Shown piece by piece: positions 52,304 to 61,292 of a stretch of DNA of 64,000 nucleotides. Below the pieces are notes generated by a model. That model ran no database searches. It was not told the DNA's origin and was given only the letters and a program-made list of their open reading frames with translations. The DNA comes from Myxococcales bacterium (GTDB taxonomy: Bacteria > Myxococcota > B64-G9), in contig JAAZNF010000084.1 of assembly GCA_012798435.1 (NCBI GenBank), positions 62,001 through 126,000 on the forward strand, in the 5' to 3' direction. The first letter of the stretch is position 1; each line of letters begins with the position of its first letter. Made by a program: the position numbers and the translations under genes.

Positions 52304-54688
52304 TTACTTCTGGTTGAGGTCCACGAAGACGGTGTGGACCTTGTCCTTCTCGATGACGACCCGCACCTTCTTGGTGATGCCCAGCGCGTCGTTCTTGAGC
52401 GTCAGAGTGTGGCTGCCCACGGGGAGTTTCACGTCCATCTGCGGCGTGGGGCCGATCTTCTGCGCGCCCAGGTACACCACCGCGAAGGGCTCCGAGTTGA
52501 TGCGCAGCGTGCCGGTGGCGCCGCCGGCGGGGGGCGGCTTGGGGGCCACCGCGACCTTGTCGGCAGGTGGCGGCTTGGGCACGGGCGGCTTGGGCGCGGG
52601 CGGCTTCGAGGTTGGAGGCCTGGGCGCCTCGTCGGGCGGAGGAGCCTTGGCCGTCTTCGGCGGTTCGTCCGTGCTCGCCGGAGGTTCCGCGTCGGGAGGA
52701 TTGGCCGCGACGGAGGTCTTGCCGCCAGCGTCCACCTCCCCGGCGTCCGGCGCTGCCGGGTTCTCCGCCGCCGCTACGTTGGCACCGGCGGGTTCCTCGC
52801 TGGAAGAGGCGGCAGCGTCCGGAGCTGGCTCCGGCGGATTGGCGGGGACGGCCGCCGGGACGCCGGCGTCGACTTCTGCGGGCCTGGGCGGCGGGATGGG
52901 AGTCGGCGGGGCGACCGCCCCTCTGGTATCGGCGCTGCCGCCGCTCTTGAGAATGAAGTAGGAACCGACGAGGACCACCGCGAGCCCGACGCCGATCACG
53001 GCCAGGAACTTTCCCCGGCCCTGCTTGGGCCGGATCATGATCTGGGGCTCTTCGTCCTCGAAGGAGGTGCCCTTGGGTGGCGGGGCTTTCTGGAGCCAGC
53101 GCTCCTCGAGGTTCGCGTCCGCGGAACCCGCCGCGGCCGGCATGCCCTCGACCATGACGGTGGGGGACGGCTGCGCGCTCGCGGCGGCGACTTTCGCGGG
53201 CGCCGCCGGCAGGGGCTCGTCGGGCTTGTTCAGCAGCATGGTCTTGGCCGAGAGCAGCTGCGCGTCCGGCACCTTGCCCACTACCTGTCCCGGGGCCGGC
53301 GCCGCGGCGGGGCTCGGCGCGCTGAAGAGCCGAGTGGGAGCCGACAGCAGCTCGGGCGGTGGTGCCGCCGCGGGGCCGGCGCCCGCGTTCGGGGAGCTGG
53401 CGGCGGGCATCTCGGGCAGCGTCTTGGCCGGCACGGAGGATGGCGTCGGAATCTGGGCCGCCGAACCCATGGGATCGGTCGGCCGGCGGGAATCGGCCGC
53501 CTCGGAGTAGCCCGGCAGGTTGAGCGCGTCGAAGGAGACCGCCTCGCCCACCACCGCCACCGCCTCCGGCGAAGCCGCCGCTGACTCGGCCGCGGCCGGC
53601 GCTGGTGCCGGAGCGGCGGCCGGAGGAAAGGCCGGAGCGCGCTCGGGCTTTTCCGCCGCCACGGGTTGGGACGCCGGCGTGAGGTGGGCGGCCCGCGCGG
53701 CGTCGCGGCGGATGGCCCGGATGGGCGTGGGCGGCATGGTCCGGGGCTTGGCCTCGGGGAGCCGCTGGATGATGAAGGCGGCCACCGTGGAGGGGTCGGG
53801 CCGCAGACCCTCGCGATGCAGCACATCGGACAGATCCGCGGCCATCTCGCCGGCGGTGGCGTAGCGCTTGCGGGGGTTCTTCTCCAGGCCCTTCTTCAAT
53901 ATCTCGGCCAGCCGCTTGGGGATTTTGTTGTTGAGGCGTTGCGGTTTTTCGAAGACCCCGCGGGTGATCAGCGCCATGGTCTCCTGCGGGGTGGCGCCCT
54001 CGAACGGCCGGTGGTTGGTGAGCATCTCGTACAGGATGATGGCCGCGGCGAAGATGTCGCTGCGGTTGTCGACCTCGCTGCCCATGATCTGCTCTGGGCT
54101 CATGTAGGCCACCTTGCCCTTGAGCACCCCGTGTTGGGTCGAGGTGAGGCGGGAGGCGGCCCGGGCGATGCCGAAGTCGACGATCTTCACCTCGCCCTCG
54201 AAGGTGATGAGGATGTTCTGGGGGCTCACGTCACGGTGGACGATTTTGAGCGGTTTGCCGTCGGGGCCGACCTTGCGGTGGGCGTAGTCGAGGCCGCGGC
54301 AGATCTCGTGGGCGATGTGGCAGGCGATGGCCGGGGGGAAGGGCTCGAACAGCTCGGTCGAGCGGCGGATCAGGCTCTGCAGGTCCACCCCGTCGATGAA
54401 CTCCATGACCAGAAAGTGCTCGCCCTCGATCTCGCCGAAGTCCAGCACCGAGACGATGTTGCCATGGTTCAGGGTCACGGTGATCATGGCCTCGTCCATG
54501 AACATCTGGATGAAGTCGCGTTCGCCCGCCAGGTGTGGCAGCACCTTCTTGATGGCCAGGTCCTTCTCGAACCCGCCAGCGCCGTAGAGCTTGGCGCGGT
54601 ACAGCTCGGCCATCCCACCGGTGGCGATGCGCTCGATGAGGTGGTACTTGCCGAACTCTCGCGGCAGCTGTTCCTGGTTGCCGGCCAT
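52304..54688 (-). CDS. Membrane Ser/Thr protein kinase with C-terminal PEGA domain
   Basis: Kinase domain at residues 14 to about 275: ATGGMAELYRAK (P-loop), LAIKKVLPHL (Lys), IVHRDVSPQNILI (HRD), KIVDFGIARA (DFG) and MSPEQIMG (activation segment end). A long Ala/Pro-rich juxtamembrane region (about 320-560) includes TRLFSAPSP and similar. A transmembrane helix (FLAVIGVGLAVVLVGSYFIL) is followed by a 110-residue Pro-rich periplasmic linker and a PEGA-type domain (GTLRINSEPFAVVYLGAQKIGPTPQMDVKLPVGSHTLTLKN). Such kinases sense outside signals in myxobacteria. GGAGGA precedes the ATG. Confidence 0.94.
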   Translation of the reverse strand: MAGNQEQLPREFGKYHLIERIATGGMAELYRAKLYGAGGFEKDLAIKKVLPHLAGERDFIQMFMDEAMITVTLNHGNIVSVLDFGEIEGEHFLVMEFIDGVDLQSLIRRSTELFEPFPPAIACHIAHEICRGLDYAHRKVGPDGKPLKIVHRDVSPQNILITFEGEVKIVDFGIARAASRLTSTQHGVLKGKVAYMSPEQIMGSEVDNRSDIFAAAIILYEMLTNHRPFEGATPQETMALITRGVFEKPQRLNNKIPKRLAEILKKGLEKNPRKRYATAGEMAADLSDVLHREGLRPDPSTVAAFIIQRLPEAKPRTMPPTPIRAIRRDAARAAHLTPASQPVAAEKPERAPAFPPAAAPAPAPAAAESAAASPEAVAVVGEAVSFDALNLPGYSEAADSRRPTDPMGSAAQIPTPSSVPAKTLPEMPAASSPNAGAGPAAAPPPELLSAPTRLFSAPSPAAAPAPGQVVGKVPDAQLLSAKTMLLNKPDEPLPAAPAKVAAASAQPSPTVMVEGMPAAAGSADANLEERWLQKAPPPKGTSFEDEEPQIMIRPKQGRGKFLAVIGVGLAVVLVGSYFILKSGGSADTRGAVAPPTPIPPPRPAEVDAGVPAAVPANPPEPAPDAAASSSEEPAGANVAAAENPAAPDAGEVDAGGKTSVAANPPDAEPPASTDEPPKTAKAPPPDEAPRPPTSKPPAPKPPVPKPPPADKVAVAPKPPPAGGATGTLRINSEPFAVVYLGAQKIGPTPQMDVKLPVGSHTLTLKNDALGITKKVRVVIEKDKVHTVFVDLNQK

Positions 54689-54712
54689 GATCTTGGAATT
54701 CCTCCGCCGGGC

Positions 54713-54742
54713 AATCTAGCAGACCGGGGACCGGATGGTCAA
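54713..54742 (-). promoter_or_regulatory. Predicted promoter of the Ser/Thr kinase gene
   Basis: On the minus strand TTGACC (54737-54742) is 18 bases from TAGATT (54713-54718), with TGC before it (extended -10). The -10 ends 24 bases before the ATG, leaving a short leader with GGAGGA. The same TGCTAGATT appears before the DUF362 gene. Confidence 0.6.
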
Positions 54743-54772
54743 ATAAGGTGCCCTGGGTATAGGACGTGTCCG

Positions 54773-54817
54773 AAATCCGGACGGTCTGAAAAAATCCGGA
54801 CGGCGGGCCTGGCCCGC
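54773..54817. repeat. AAATCCGGACGG direct repeat and GC-rich palindrome
   Basis: AAATCCGGACGG occurs at 54773-54784 and 54792-54803, the first within the inverted repeat GTCCG-AAATC-CGGAC (54768-54782). GCGGGCC-T-GGCCCGC follows at 54803-54817 as a perfect palindrome. All lie in the 274-base gap between the divergent kinase and FlhB-like genes and could be operator sites. Confidence 0.5.
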
Positions 54818-54962
54818 GCATACCGGGGCGAATGACAATATGGCGCACGCCTTTCAAGGATTTGTTTTTAATGGATTATTTCAGGACCGTCGGGCGGGTG
54901 GTTCCGAGAGCGCCGTGGTGCGCAAATTGCATGAGAGGAGGTGGCAACAGGAGGTCGGTGCG

Positions 54963-56000
54963 GTGGAAAAGAACCAGGGGACGGAACCGCCAAGCCCAAG
55001 GAAGCTCAGGCGCGCTCGCGAGCGCGGGGAGATGGCCTACTCGCGGGAGGTCGCTTCAGCGTCGGCGCTCCTCGGCGCGCTGGCTGGCATGGCGGCATGG
55101 TTGCCCGGAGCCGGCCAGGACCTCCTCGGGCTTCTGCAAGGATGCCTCGCGCAGGACATCTCCGATCCGGCCGGAGCGGGGTTCTCGCTGCTCCTCGGGG
55201 CCATGCTGGCGATCGGCGGGGGCGCGGCGGCGGGAGGGCTGCTGGCCGGGGTGTGGCAGGCGGGCTTTCGTCTGCGATTCCGATTTCGACCCGAGGCCCT
55301 GAACCCGCTGCGGGGGATGGCGCGGCTGCTCTCGCGCGAGCGGGTCGCCGACCTGGGTCTTCTTGTGCTGAAGGTGGCCTCGCTCGTCACGGCCGGTGTT
55401 CTGCTGGGCCTGCCCGTGGCGCTCGAACTGTGCCCCGCCGCCGGCCAGGGCGATCCCATGCCTGCCTTCGCCGCCTTCGCGAGAGCGCTTTTTACGCCGC
55501 TGGCCATCATGGTCGCCCTCACTCTCGGCTGGGCGGGAATGGACCTGTGGCTACAGCGCCGCCGCTTCCACCGGCGCCAGCGCATGACTCATCAGGAAGT
55601 CCGGCAGGAGCACCGGGAGGAAGAGGGGGACCCCCAGCTTCGCGCCGAACGGCGCCGGCGGCACCGCGCGTTGCTCGCCGGAGGCCTGGCCTCGCTGCGG
55701 AACGCGGCGGTGGTGGTGGCCAATCCCACCCACCTGGCGGTGGCGCTGCGCTACCTGCCGGGCGAGGACGAGGCCCCGGTGGTGGCCTGCTCGGGACGGG
55801 ACGAGGCCGCCCTGCGCATCCGGCGCGAGGCGGCGCGGCTCTCCGTGCCGGTCGTCGAGAACGTACCCCTGGCGCGCGCGCTGGTTCGCGTCCCGATCGG
55901 CGACGAGATCCCGGTTGCGCTCTACCAGGCGGTGGCCGAGGTGCTGCGCTCCCTGGCCGGGGACTCCGCCCGCGGGCCTCGCCCGAGCCTTTCTCATTGA
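54963..56000 (+). CDS. FlhB/SctU-like export-apparatus switch protein, orphan
   Basis: GTG 54963 has AGGAGG 8 bases upstream; the frame before it is not protein-like. TEPPSPRKLRRARERGEMAYSREV is the FlhB/SctU N-terminal signature, and four membrane helices follow (ASALLGALAGMAAWL, AGFSLLLGAMLAIGGGAAAGGLLAGVWQAG, VADLGLLVLKVASLVTAGVLLGLPVALEL, ALFTPLAIMVALTLGWAGMDLWL). The cytoplasmic tail carries MTHQEVRQEHREEEGDP and VVVVANPTHLAVALRYLPGEDEAPVV, with the autocleavage site NPTH, ending PLARALVRVPIGDEIPVALYQAVAEVL. Length 345 fits. No other flagellar or type III secretion gene is in the window. Confidence 0.93.
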   Translation: MEKNQGTEPPSPRKLRRARERGEMAYSREVASASALLGALAGMAAWLPGAGQDLLGLLQGCLAQDISDPAGAGFSLLLGAMLAIGGGAAAGGLLAGVWQAGFRLRFRFRPEALNPLRGMARLLSRERVADLGLLVLKVASLVTAGVLLGLPVALELCPAAGQGDPMPAFAAFARALFTPLAIMVALTLGWAGMDLWLQRRRFHRRQRMTHQEVRQEHREEEGDPQLRAERRRRHRALLAGGLASLRNAAVVVANPTHLAVALRYLPGEDEAPVVACSGRDEAALRIRREAARLSVPVVENVPLARALVRVPIGDEIPVALYQAVAEVLRSLAGDSARGPRPSLSH

Positions 56001-56068
56001 CAAGGCGACCTCCTTCCATATACTTACGTGACCTTTGGGGCGGGCGGCACCGCCCCGGGAGAACGGTC

Positions 56069-56617
56069 ATGTCGTTTCAAATTCGCATCGCCGACATCAC
56101 CGCGGAACCGCTGGCCATCAGCGAGCCGCTCTCCCGCGCCTGGTTGGACGAGGTGTTGAGCGGACAGAACCCGACGGGGTTCTTCTCGGCCGAGGAGGAG
56201 CAGCGGGCGATCGGCAGCGTGTGGCGCTCGGGCCTCGACCTCGTCCTGCGGCTGGACTTCGGCCTGCGCCTGCAGGCGGAGTGCGCCCTGTGCCTCCAAC
56301 GCTTCGAGCTCGAGGTTCCGGTGCGGTTCGATATGACCCTGGTGCCACAGCCCGAGGCGGTGGCTCCACCCCCCGAGGAAGTGGAGCTCAGCCGCGAGGA
56401 TCTGGAGCGCGAGTTCTACACCGGCGAGTTCCTGCCGCTGGAGGACCTGGTGCGCCAGCAGATCCTTCTCTCGCTGCCGATGGTGGCCCGGTGCCGGGAG
56501 GATTGCCGTGGCCTGTGTCCGGGGTGCGGCGCGGACTTGAACCGGGAGACTTGCAGCTGCGCCCGGTCCAAAGAAGAATCGGCGTTTCGCGTGCTTCGCG
56601 GCATGCTGGAGAAATGA
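56069..56617 (+). CDS. YceD/DUF177 family protein
   Basis: A 182-residue member of the DUF177 (YceD) family, which sits before rpmF in many bacteria and may affect 23S rRNA processing. LRLDFGLRLQAECALCLQRFELEVPVRFDMTLVP is the N-terminal CxxC part (ECALC); the C-terminal zinc-finger like segment is CREDCRGLCPGCGADLNRETCSC. Start ATG 56069. It is 30 bases upstream of rpmF. Confidence 0.9.
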   Translation: MSFQIRIADITAEPLAISEPLSRAWLDEVLSGQNPTGFFSAEEEQRAIGSVWRSGLDLVLRLDFGLRLQAECALCLQRFELEVPVRFDMTLVPQPEAVAPPPEEVELSREDLEREFYTGEFLPLEDLVRQQILLSLPMVARCREDCRGLCPGCGADLNRETCSCARSKEESAFRVLRGMLEK

Positions 56618-56647
56618 ACCGGGCCGGATGGCCCAGGAGACGGAGCG

Positions 56648-56827
56648 ATGGCAGTCCCCAAGAGGAGAAAGAGCAAGAGCAAGCGCGACAAGCGGCGGGC
56701 CAGCTGGAAGCTCAGCGCGCCCGGCCCCATCGATTGCCCCCAGTGCACCGAGCCCATGTTGCCTCACCGGGTGTGCGCCCACTGCGGGTACTACAAGGGT
56801 CGCCAGGTCGTCACGGTCGCCGACTGA
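56648..56827 (+). CDS. rpmF: 50S ribosomal protein L32
   Basis: A 59-residue ribosomal protein too short for the ORF track. [22 protein letters not shown] is the basic L32 N-terminus, followed by [36 protein letters not shown]. Four cysteines (CPQC, CAHC) form a zinc knuckle, so this is the Cys-containing form. It follows DUF177 and precedes fabD. Confidence 0.96.
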   Translation: MAVPKRRKSKSKRDKRRASWKLSAPGPIDCPQCTEPMLPHRVCAHCGYYKGRQVVTVAD

Positions 56828-56842
56828 GGGCTCTGTTCGCCG

Positions 56843-57790
56843 ATGAAGCCGCCGGAGGGTGGACCGTCCGTGCCGGCGACCGGGGGACGGGCGGTGATGT
56901 TTCCGGGACAGGGTTCCCAGCGCCCGGGCATGTTCCACCCGCTGCGTGAGGCCGGCCCGGCGATAGGCCGCCTGCTCGAGCAAGCCGATCACATCCTCGG
57001 ATTCCCGCTGCAACGGTTGGAAGAACCGCCGGACGGCGGCGCGCTGCACCGCACCGAGAACGCGCAACCGGCCCTATTCGTGTGCTGTCTGGCGGCCTGG
57101 CACACGCTGCGCGCGCGCCAGCCCTTCGAACCCCGCGTGCTGTTGGGGCATTCGCTGGGCGAATTCACCGCGCTTTGTGCGGCTGAGAGCGTCTCCTTCG
57201 AGGACGGTCTGCGCCTGGTCCAGCGGCGCGGGCGGGTCATGGCGGGCGCGGATTCCGAGGGGGGCATGGTGGCGGTGCTGGGCCTCCCGGCGCAGGTGGT
57301 CGAGGCGAGACTCGCCGAGATCCCGGACCACGGGGTGGTCATCTCCAACTACAACGCCCCACGGCAGGTGGTGCTGTCGGGCCCGGCGACGGAGCTGGAG
57401 CGCTTGGCCCCGCTGCTCCGCCAGGCGGGGGCCCGGGGCGTCATTCGCCTCAAGGTGTCGGTCGCCTGCCACTCGCCGCGGATGCAGCAGGCGGCCGAGG
57501 AGCTTTGTGCGTGTTTGGAGAAGATCCCGCTCTCGCGGCCGCGCTGGCCAGTGCTCTCCAACGTGACCGGCCGCCCGCACGGCGAGCCGGAGGAGATCCG
57601 CCGGCTGCTGCTGCGGCAGCTCAGTGCGCCGGTGCGCTTCGAGGAGTGCGTGCGTTGGGCGCTCGGGCAGGGCGCGCGCGAGTTTGTCGAGGTCGGCCCG
57701 GGGGACGTGTTGCGGGGCCTGGTGCGCCAGATCGATCCCAGTTGCCGGTTGACCGGGTGCGACGGAAGCGGTACACAAGGGGCCACCTGA
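56843..57790 (+). CDS. fabD: Malonyl-CoA:ACP transacylase
   Basis: Loads malonyl onto ACP for fatty-acid synthesis. AVMFPGQGSQRPGMF is the N-terminal motif; LLGHSLGEFTALCAAES holds the nucleophile Ser; QRRGRVMA and the later VACHSPRM give Arg and His of the active site; NYNAPRQVVLSGP and FVEVGPGDVLRGLVRQIDP complete the fold. Length 315 is typical. plsX, fabH and fabG, usually adjacent, are absent here; acpP follows directly. Confidence 0.96.
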   Translation: MKPPEGGPSVPATGGRAVMFPGQGSQRPGMFHPLREAGPAIGRLLEQADHILGFPLQRLEEPPDGGALHRTENAQPALFVCCLAAWHTLRARQPFEPRVLLGHSLGEFTALCAAESVSFEDGLRLVQRRGRVMAGADSEGGMVAVLGLPAQVVEARLAEIPDHGVVISNYNAPRQVVLSGPATELERLAPLLRQAGARGVIRLKVSVACHSPRMQQAAEELCACLEKIPLSRPRWPVLSNVTGRPHGEPEEIRRLLLRQLSAPVRFEECVRWALGQGAREFVEVGPGDVLRGLVRQIDPSCRLTGCDGSGTQGAT

Positions 57791-57803
57791 CCGAGGAGCG
57801 GAC

Positions 57804-58058
57804 ATGGACCTGGAAAGCCGAGTCAAGAAGGTCATCGGGGCGGTGTTGAACATCCCGCCCGCCGACCTGCGGGTCGAGGCCAGCCTCAAGGACGACCTGG
57901 GCGCCACCTCGCTCGATCGCTACACCATCCTGATGGATCTCGAGGCCGAGTTCGGCATCACGCTGGACGAGGTGCCCGAGGAGGAGCTGGAGAGTCGCTT
58001 CGGCACCATCGGCGACATCCTGACCTTTCTGAAGCCGCGGGTCGCCGGAGGAGGGTGA
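57804..58058 (+). CDS. acpP: Acyl carrier protein
   Basis: 84 residues, mostly helical and acidic. The phosphopantetheine site is GATSLDRY with Ser36 and Thr in place of the usual Asp of the DSL motif, a mild departure. ...DDLGATSLDRYTILMDLEAEFGITLDEVPEEELESRFGTIGDILTFL covers helices II and III. It lies 13 bases after fabD. Confidence 0.9.
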   Translation: MDLESRVKKVIGAVLNIPPADLRVEASLKDDLGATSLDRYTILMDLEAEFGITLDEVPEEELESRFGTIGDILTFLKPRVAGGG

Positions 58059-58064
58059 CACCGC

Positions 58065-58537
<473 letters not shown>

Positions 58538-58541
<4 letters not shown>

Positions 58542-58999
58542 GCGAGCGGCCGGACTGGGACACCTACTTCATGGACTTCGCCCGCCTGGCGGAGCGGCGT
58601 TCCACCTGCCTGCGGCGCCGGGTGGGCGCGGTGATCGTCAAGGAGCGCATGCTCATGGCCACCGGCTACAACGGGGCGCCCAAGGGCACCCCGCACTGCG
58701 CCGAGGTGGGCTGCCTGCGCCAGAAGCTGAATGTGCCCTCCGGCCAGCGGCACGAGTTGTGCCGCGGCCTGCACGCCGAGCAGAACGCCATCATCCAGGC
58801 GGCCTACCACGGGGTGTCCATCCGGGAGGGCACCCTGTACTGCACCTTCAGCCCGTGCATCATCTGCATCAAGATGATCATCAACGCCGGCTTGCGCCGC
58901 GTGGTCTTCCTGGGAGACTATCCCGATCGGCTGGCGCTCGAGCTCGGCCAGAGCGCCGGGCTGGAGCTGTGCAAGCTGGCGGAGGCCGAAGCCGTCTAG
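58538..58999 (+). CDS. dCMP deaminase
   Basis: Zinc cytidine deaminase fold of the dCMP type: [49 protein letters not shown], with HAEQN (zinc His and catalytic Glu), and [26 protein letters not shown] (PCxxC zinc ligands). Makes dUMP for thymidylate synthesis. Length 153. The ComE operon protein 2 name is also used for such proteins. Confidence 0.92.
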
Positions 59000-59015
59000 G
59001 CGGAGTCGCTCGCAC

Positions 59016-59501
59016 ATGAAGTGCCCCGGTTGCGGACATCTGGAGAACAAGGTCATCGACTCGCGCCTGAGCCAGGACGGCAAGGCCATCCGGCGCCGCC
59101 GCGAGTGCGCCGCCTGCCGCCACCGATTCACCACCTACGAGCGGGCCGAGGATACCACCCCCCTGGTGGTGAAGAAGGACGGCCGCCGCGAGCCGTTCGA
59201 ACGCGAGAAGTTGAAGTCCGGCATCCTGCGGGCCTGCGAGAAGCGGCCGGTCGGTGTCGACGAGATCGTGCGCTTCGTGGATGAGGTCGAGCGGCGGCTC
59301 AGCGAGAAGGGCGAGCGCGAGGTCTCCTCGACCTGGCTGGGCGAGGAGGTCATGCGCTTCTTGCACGACCTGGACGAGGTGGCCTACGTGCGCTTCGCCA
59401 GCGTGTACCGCTCCTTCCGCGACCTGTCCGAGTTCATGGGCGAGCTCAAGGAACTCATCGAAGAGCGCGGGCGGACCGCCAAGAAGCGCGGCAAGAGCTG
59501 A
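59016..59501 (+). CDS. nrdR: Transcriptional repressor NrdR
   Basis: A zinc ribbon (CPGCG...[18 protein letters not shown]) and an ATP-cone domain ([85 protein letters not shown]). It represses ribonucleotide reductase genes when dATP/ATP is bound. Length 161. nrdR before ribD is a common order; no RNR gene or NrdR box was recognised here. Confidence 0.97.
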   Translation: MKCPGCGHLENKVIDSRLSQDGKAIRRRRECAACRHRFTTYERAEDTTPLVVKKDGRREPFEREKLKSGILRACEKRPVGVDEIVRFVDEVERRLSEKGEREVSSTWLGEEVMRFLHDLDEVAYVRFASVYRSFRDLSEFMGELKELIEERGRTAKKRGKS

Positions 59502-59513
59502 GGCGACACGAGG

Positions 59514-60671
59514 ATGGGCCGGTTTGTCAACCCTCTGTCTTGCCATGAGCGGCTGATGCGGCGCGCGCTGGCACTCGCCCGGCGCGCGCGCGGCCGCACC
59601 TGGCCCAACCCGATGGTGGGCGCGCTGGTGGTGCGAGGGGGGCGGGTGGTCGGAGAGGGATACCACCGCCGGGCGGGGTTGCCCCACGCCGAGATCGAGG
59701 CCCTGCGCCGGGCTGGCCGCGCCGCCCGCGGCGCCGATCTCTACTGCACGCTGGAGCCTTGCCATCTCCACGGGCGCACCGGTCCCTGTCACCGGGCCAT
59801 CGCCGCCGCCGGCATTCGCCGGGTGTTCGTCGGCGCGCTGGATCCCAACCCGCGCGAGTGCGGCCGGGGGATCCGGGCATTGCGCCGCTTGGGCATCGAG
59901 GTGCGCTACGGAATCCTGGAGAACGAGTGCCAGCGCTTGAACGAGGTGTTCCAGATCCTCATTCGGGAGAGGCGCCCGTGGGTGGTGGCCAAGGCGGCCA
60001 CGAGCCTGGATGGTCGGCTGGCTCCGGCGGGGGGTCGGGCGCAGCGTCTGACCGGCGACGCCTGCCAGCGGCGGGTCCACCGCCTGCGGGCGGCGGTGGA
60101 CGCGGTCCTGGTCGGCGCCGGAACGGTCCGCTGCGACGATCCCCGACTCGACGTGCGCCGGGTGCGAGGCCGGAACCCGGCGGTGGTCGTCCTCGACGGC
60201 CGGCTGTCGTGCTCGCCGCGGGCGCGCGTGTTCCGCCTGCGCCGTGGTTCGCCAGTGCTGGTGTACACGACCCGCCGCGCCAGCGTGGCGCGACAGCGAG
60301 CGCTGGAGCGCGCCGGGGCCGAGGTGATCCGACTACCCGCCCGGGCCGGCCGACTGCCGCTTTCGGCCGTGCTTGCGGACTTGCTCTCGCGCGGCGTGTA
60401 CCGCCTGCTGGTGGAAGGTGGCGCCGACGTGCTGGGACAATTCCTATCGGCCCAGGTGGTGGATCGGCTGGAGATCCACCTGGCGCCCCTGCTGCTGGGA
60501 GATGCCGCGGTGCCGCTGGCTCGTTTCAGCGGCGCGCGTAACGTGGGACGGGCCCTGCGTCTCTGGCGCGTCGAGTGGCGCCGGCTCGGAGAGGATGGCG
60601 TGTGCGCGGGCGCGCTGCCAGCGAAAGGACAGGCATGTTCACCGGGATCGTCGAGGACATCGGGCAGGTGA
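59514..60671 (+). CDS. ribD: Bifunctional riboflavin biosynthesis deaminase/reductase
   Basis: Deaminase part: HERLMRRALALARRARGRTWPNPMVGALVVRGGRVVGEGYHRRAGLPHAEIEAL, TLEPCHLHGRTGPCHRAI (zinc). Reductase part from about residue 150: VVAKAATSLDGRLA, DAVLVGAGTVRCDDPRLDVR, LVEGGADVLGQFL. It makes 5-amino-6-ribitylaminouracil phosphate precursor. Length 385. It overlaps ribE by 37 bases. Confidence 0.95.
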   Translation: MGRFVNPLSCHERLMRRALALARRARGRTWPNPMVGALVVRGGRVVGEGYHRRAGLPHAEIEALRRAGRAARGADLYCTLEPCHLHGRTGPCHRAIAAAGIRRVFVGALDPNPRECGRGIRALRRLGIEVRYGILENECQRLNEVFQILIRERRPWVVAKAATSLDGRLAPAGGRAQRLTGDACQRRVHRLRAAVDAVLVGAGTVRCDDPRLDVRRVRGRNPAVVVLDGRLSCSPRARVFRLRRGSPVLVYTTRRASVARQRALERAGAEVIRLPARAGRLPLSAVLADLLSRGVYRLLVEGGADVLGQFLSAQVVDRLEIHLAPLLLGDAAVPLARFSGARNVGRALRLWRVEWRRLGEDGVCAGALPAKGQACSPGSSRTSGR

Positions 60672-61291
60672 GCCGCGTGCGGCACCGGGCGGAGGGCCTG
60701 CGCCTGGAGATCACCACCCGCCTGCCGCTGGAATCATTGCCCCCGGGGTGTTCGGTGGCGGTGGACGGGGTGTGCCTCACGGTATGCGCCCACGCAAAAG
60801 GCGCCTTCGCGGCCGACGTCGGCCACGAGACGGCGCGAGTGACAACCCTGGGCCGCGCACGCGCGGGTGGGCGGGTGCACCTGGAGCGTGCGCTCGTTTT
60901 CGGCGGCCGGCTCGATGGGCACCTGGTCACCGGCCACGTGGATGGCGTGGGCGAGGTGCTCGAGCGCTCCGTGCGGGGGAGCGGGGTCGACCTCGTGCTG
61001 CGCGCCCCGGAAGCCGTGCGGCCATTCCTCGTGGAGAAGGGCTCGGTGGCGGTGGACGGCGTCAGCCTCACGGTGAACGCTCCCTCCGCCGACGCCTTCC
61101 GCGTGGCGCTGGTGCCCCACACCCTGGAGAAGACCCGTCTGGGAGAGTTGCGGCCGGGCGAGGGGATCAACCTGGAGGCCGACCTCATCGGAAAGTACGT
61201 CCGACACTTCGTGGCGCCGGCGGGCCAGGGCGTGGACGAGGATTTCCTCGCCGAACACGGCTTTCTCGGGCCCGGCGGCCGCTCGCGCTGA
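60635..61291 (+). CDS. ribE: Riboflavin synthase alpha subunit
   Basis: Two lumazine-binding repeats: MFTGIVEDIGQVSRV... GCSVAVDGVCLTVC and HVDGVGEVLERS... GSVAVDGVSLTVNAPSADAFRVALVPHTLEKTRLGELRPGEGINLEADLIGKYV. Dismutates 6,7-dimethyl-8-ribityllumazine to riboflavin. GAAAGGA lies before the ATG inside the ribD end. ribBA and ribH, which usually follow, are not present. Confidence 0.96.
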   Translation: MFTGIVEDIGQVSRVRHRAEGLRLEITTRLPLESLPPGCSVAVDGVCLTVCAHAKGAFAADVGHETARVTTLGRARAGGRVHLERALVFGGRLDGHLVTGHVDGVGEVLERSVRGSGVDLVLRAPEAVRPFLVEKGSVAVDGVSLTVNAPSADAFRVALVPHTLEKTRLGELRPGEGINLEADLIGKYVRHFVAPAGQGVDEDFLAEHGFLGPGGRSR

Positions 61292-61292
61292 G

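Noticed and set aside
54840-54962. Upstream start of the FlhB-like protein
   Set aside because: The extra N-terminal residues are not FlhB-like and GTG 54963 has a good ribosome binding site.
54963-56000. Type III secretion or flagellar cluster
   Set aside because: Only the FlhB/SctU-like gene is present; neighbours are housekeeping genes.
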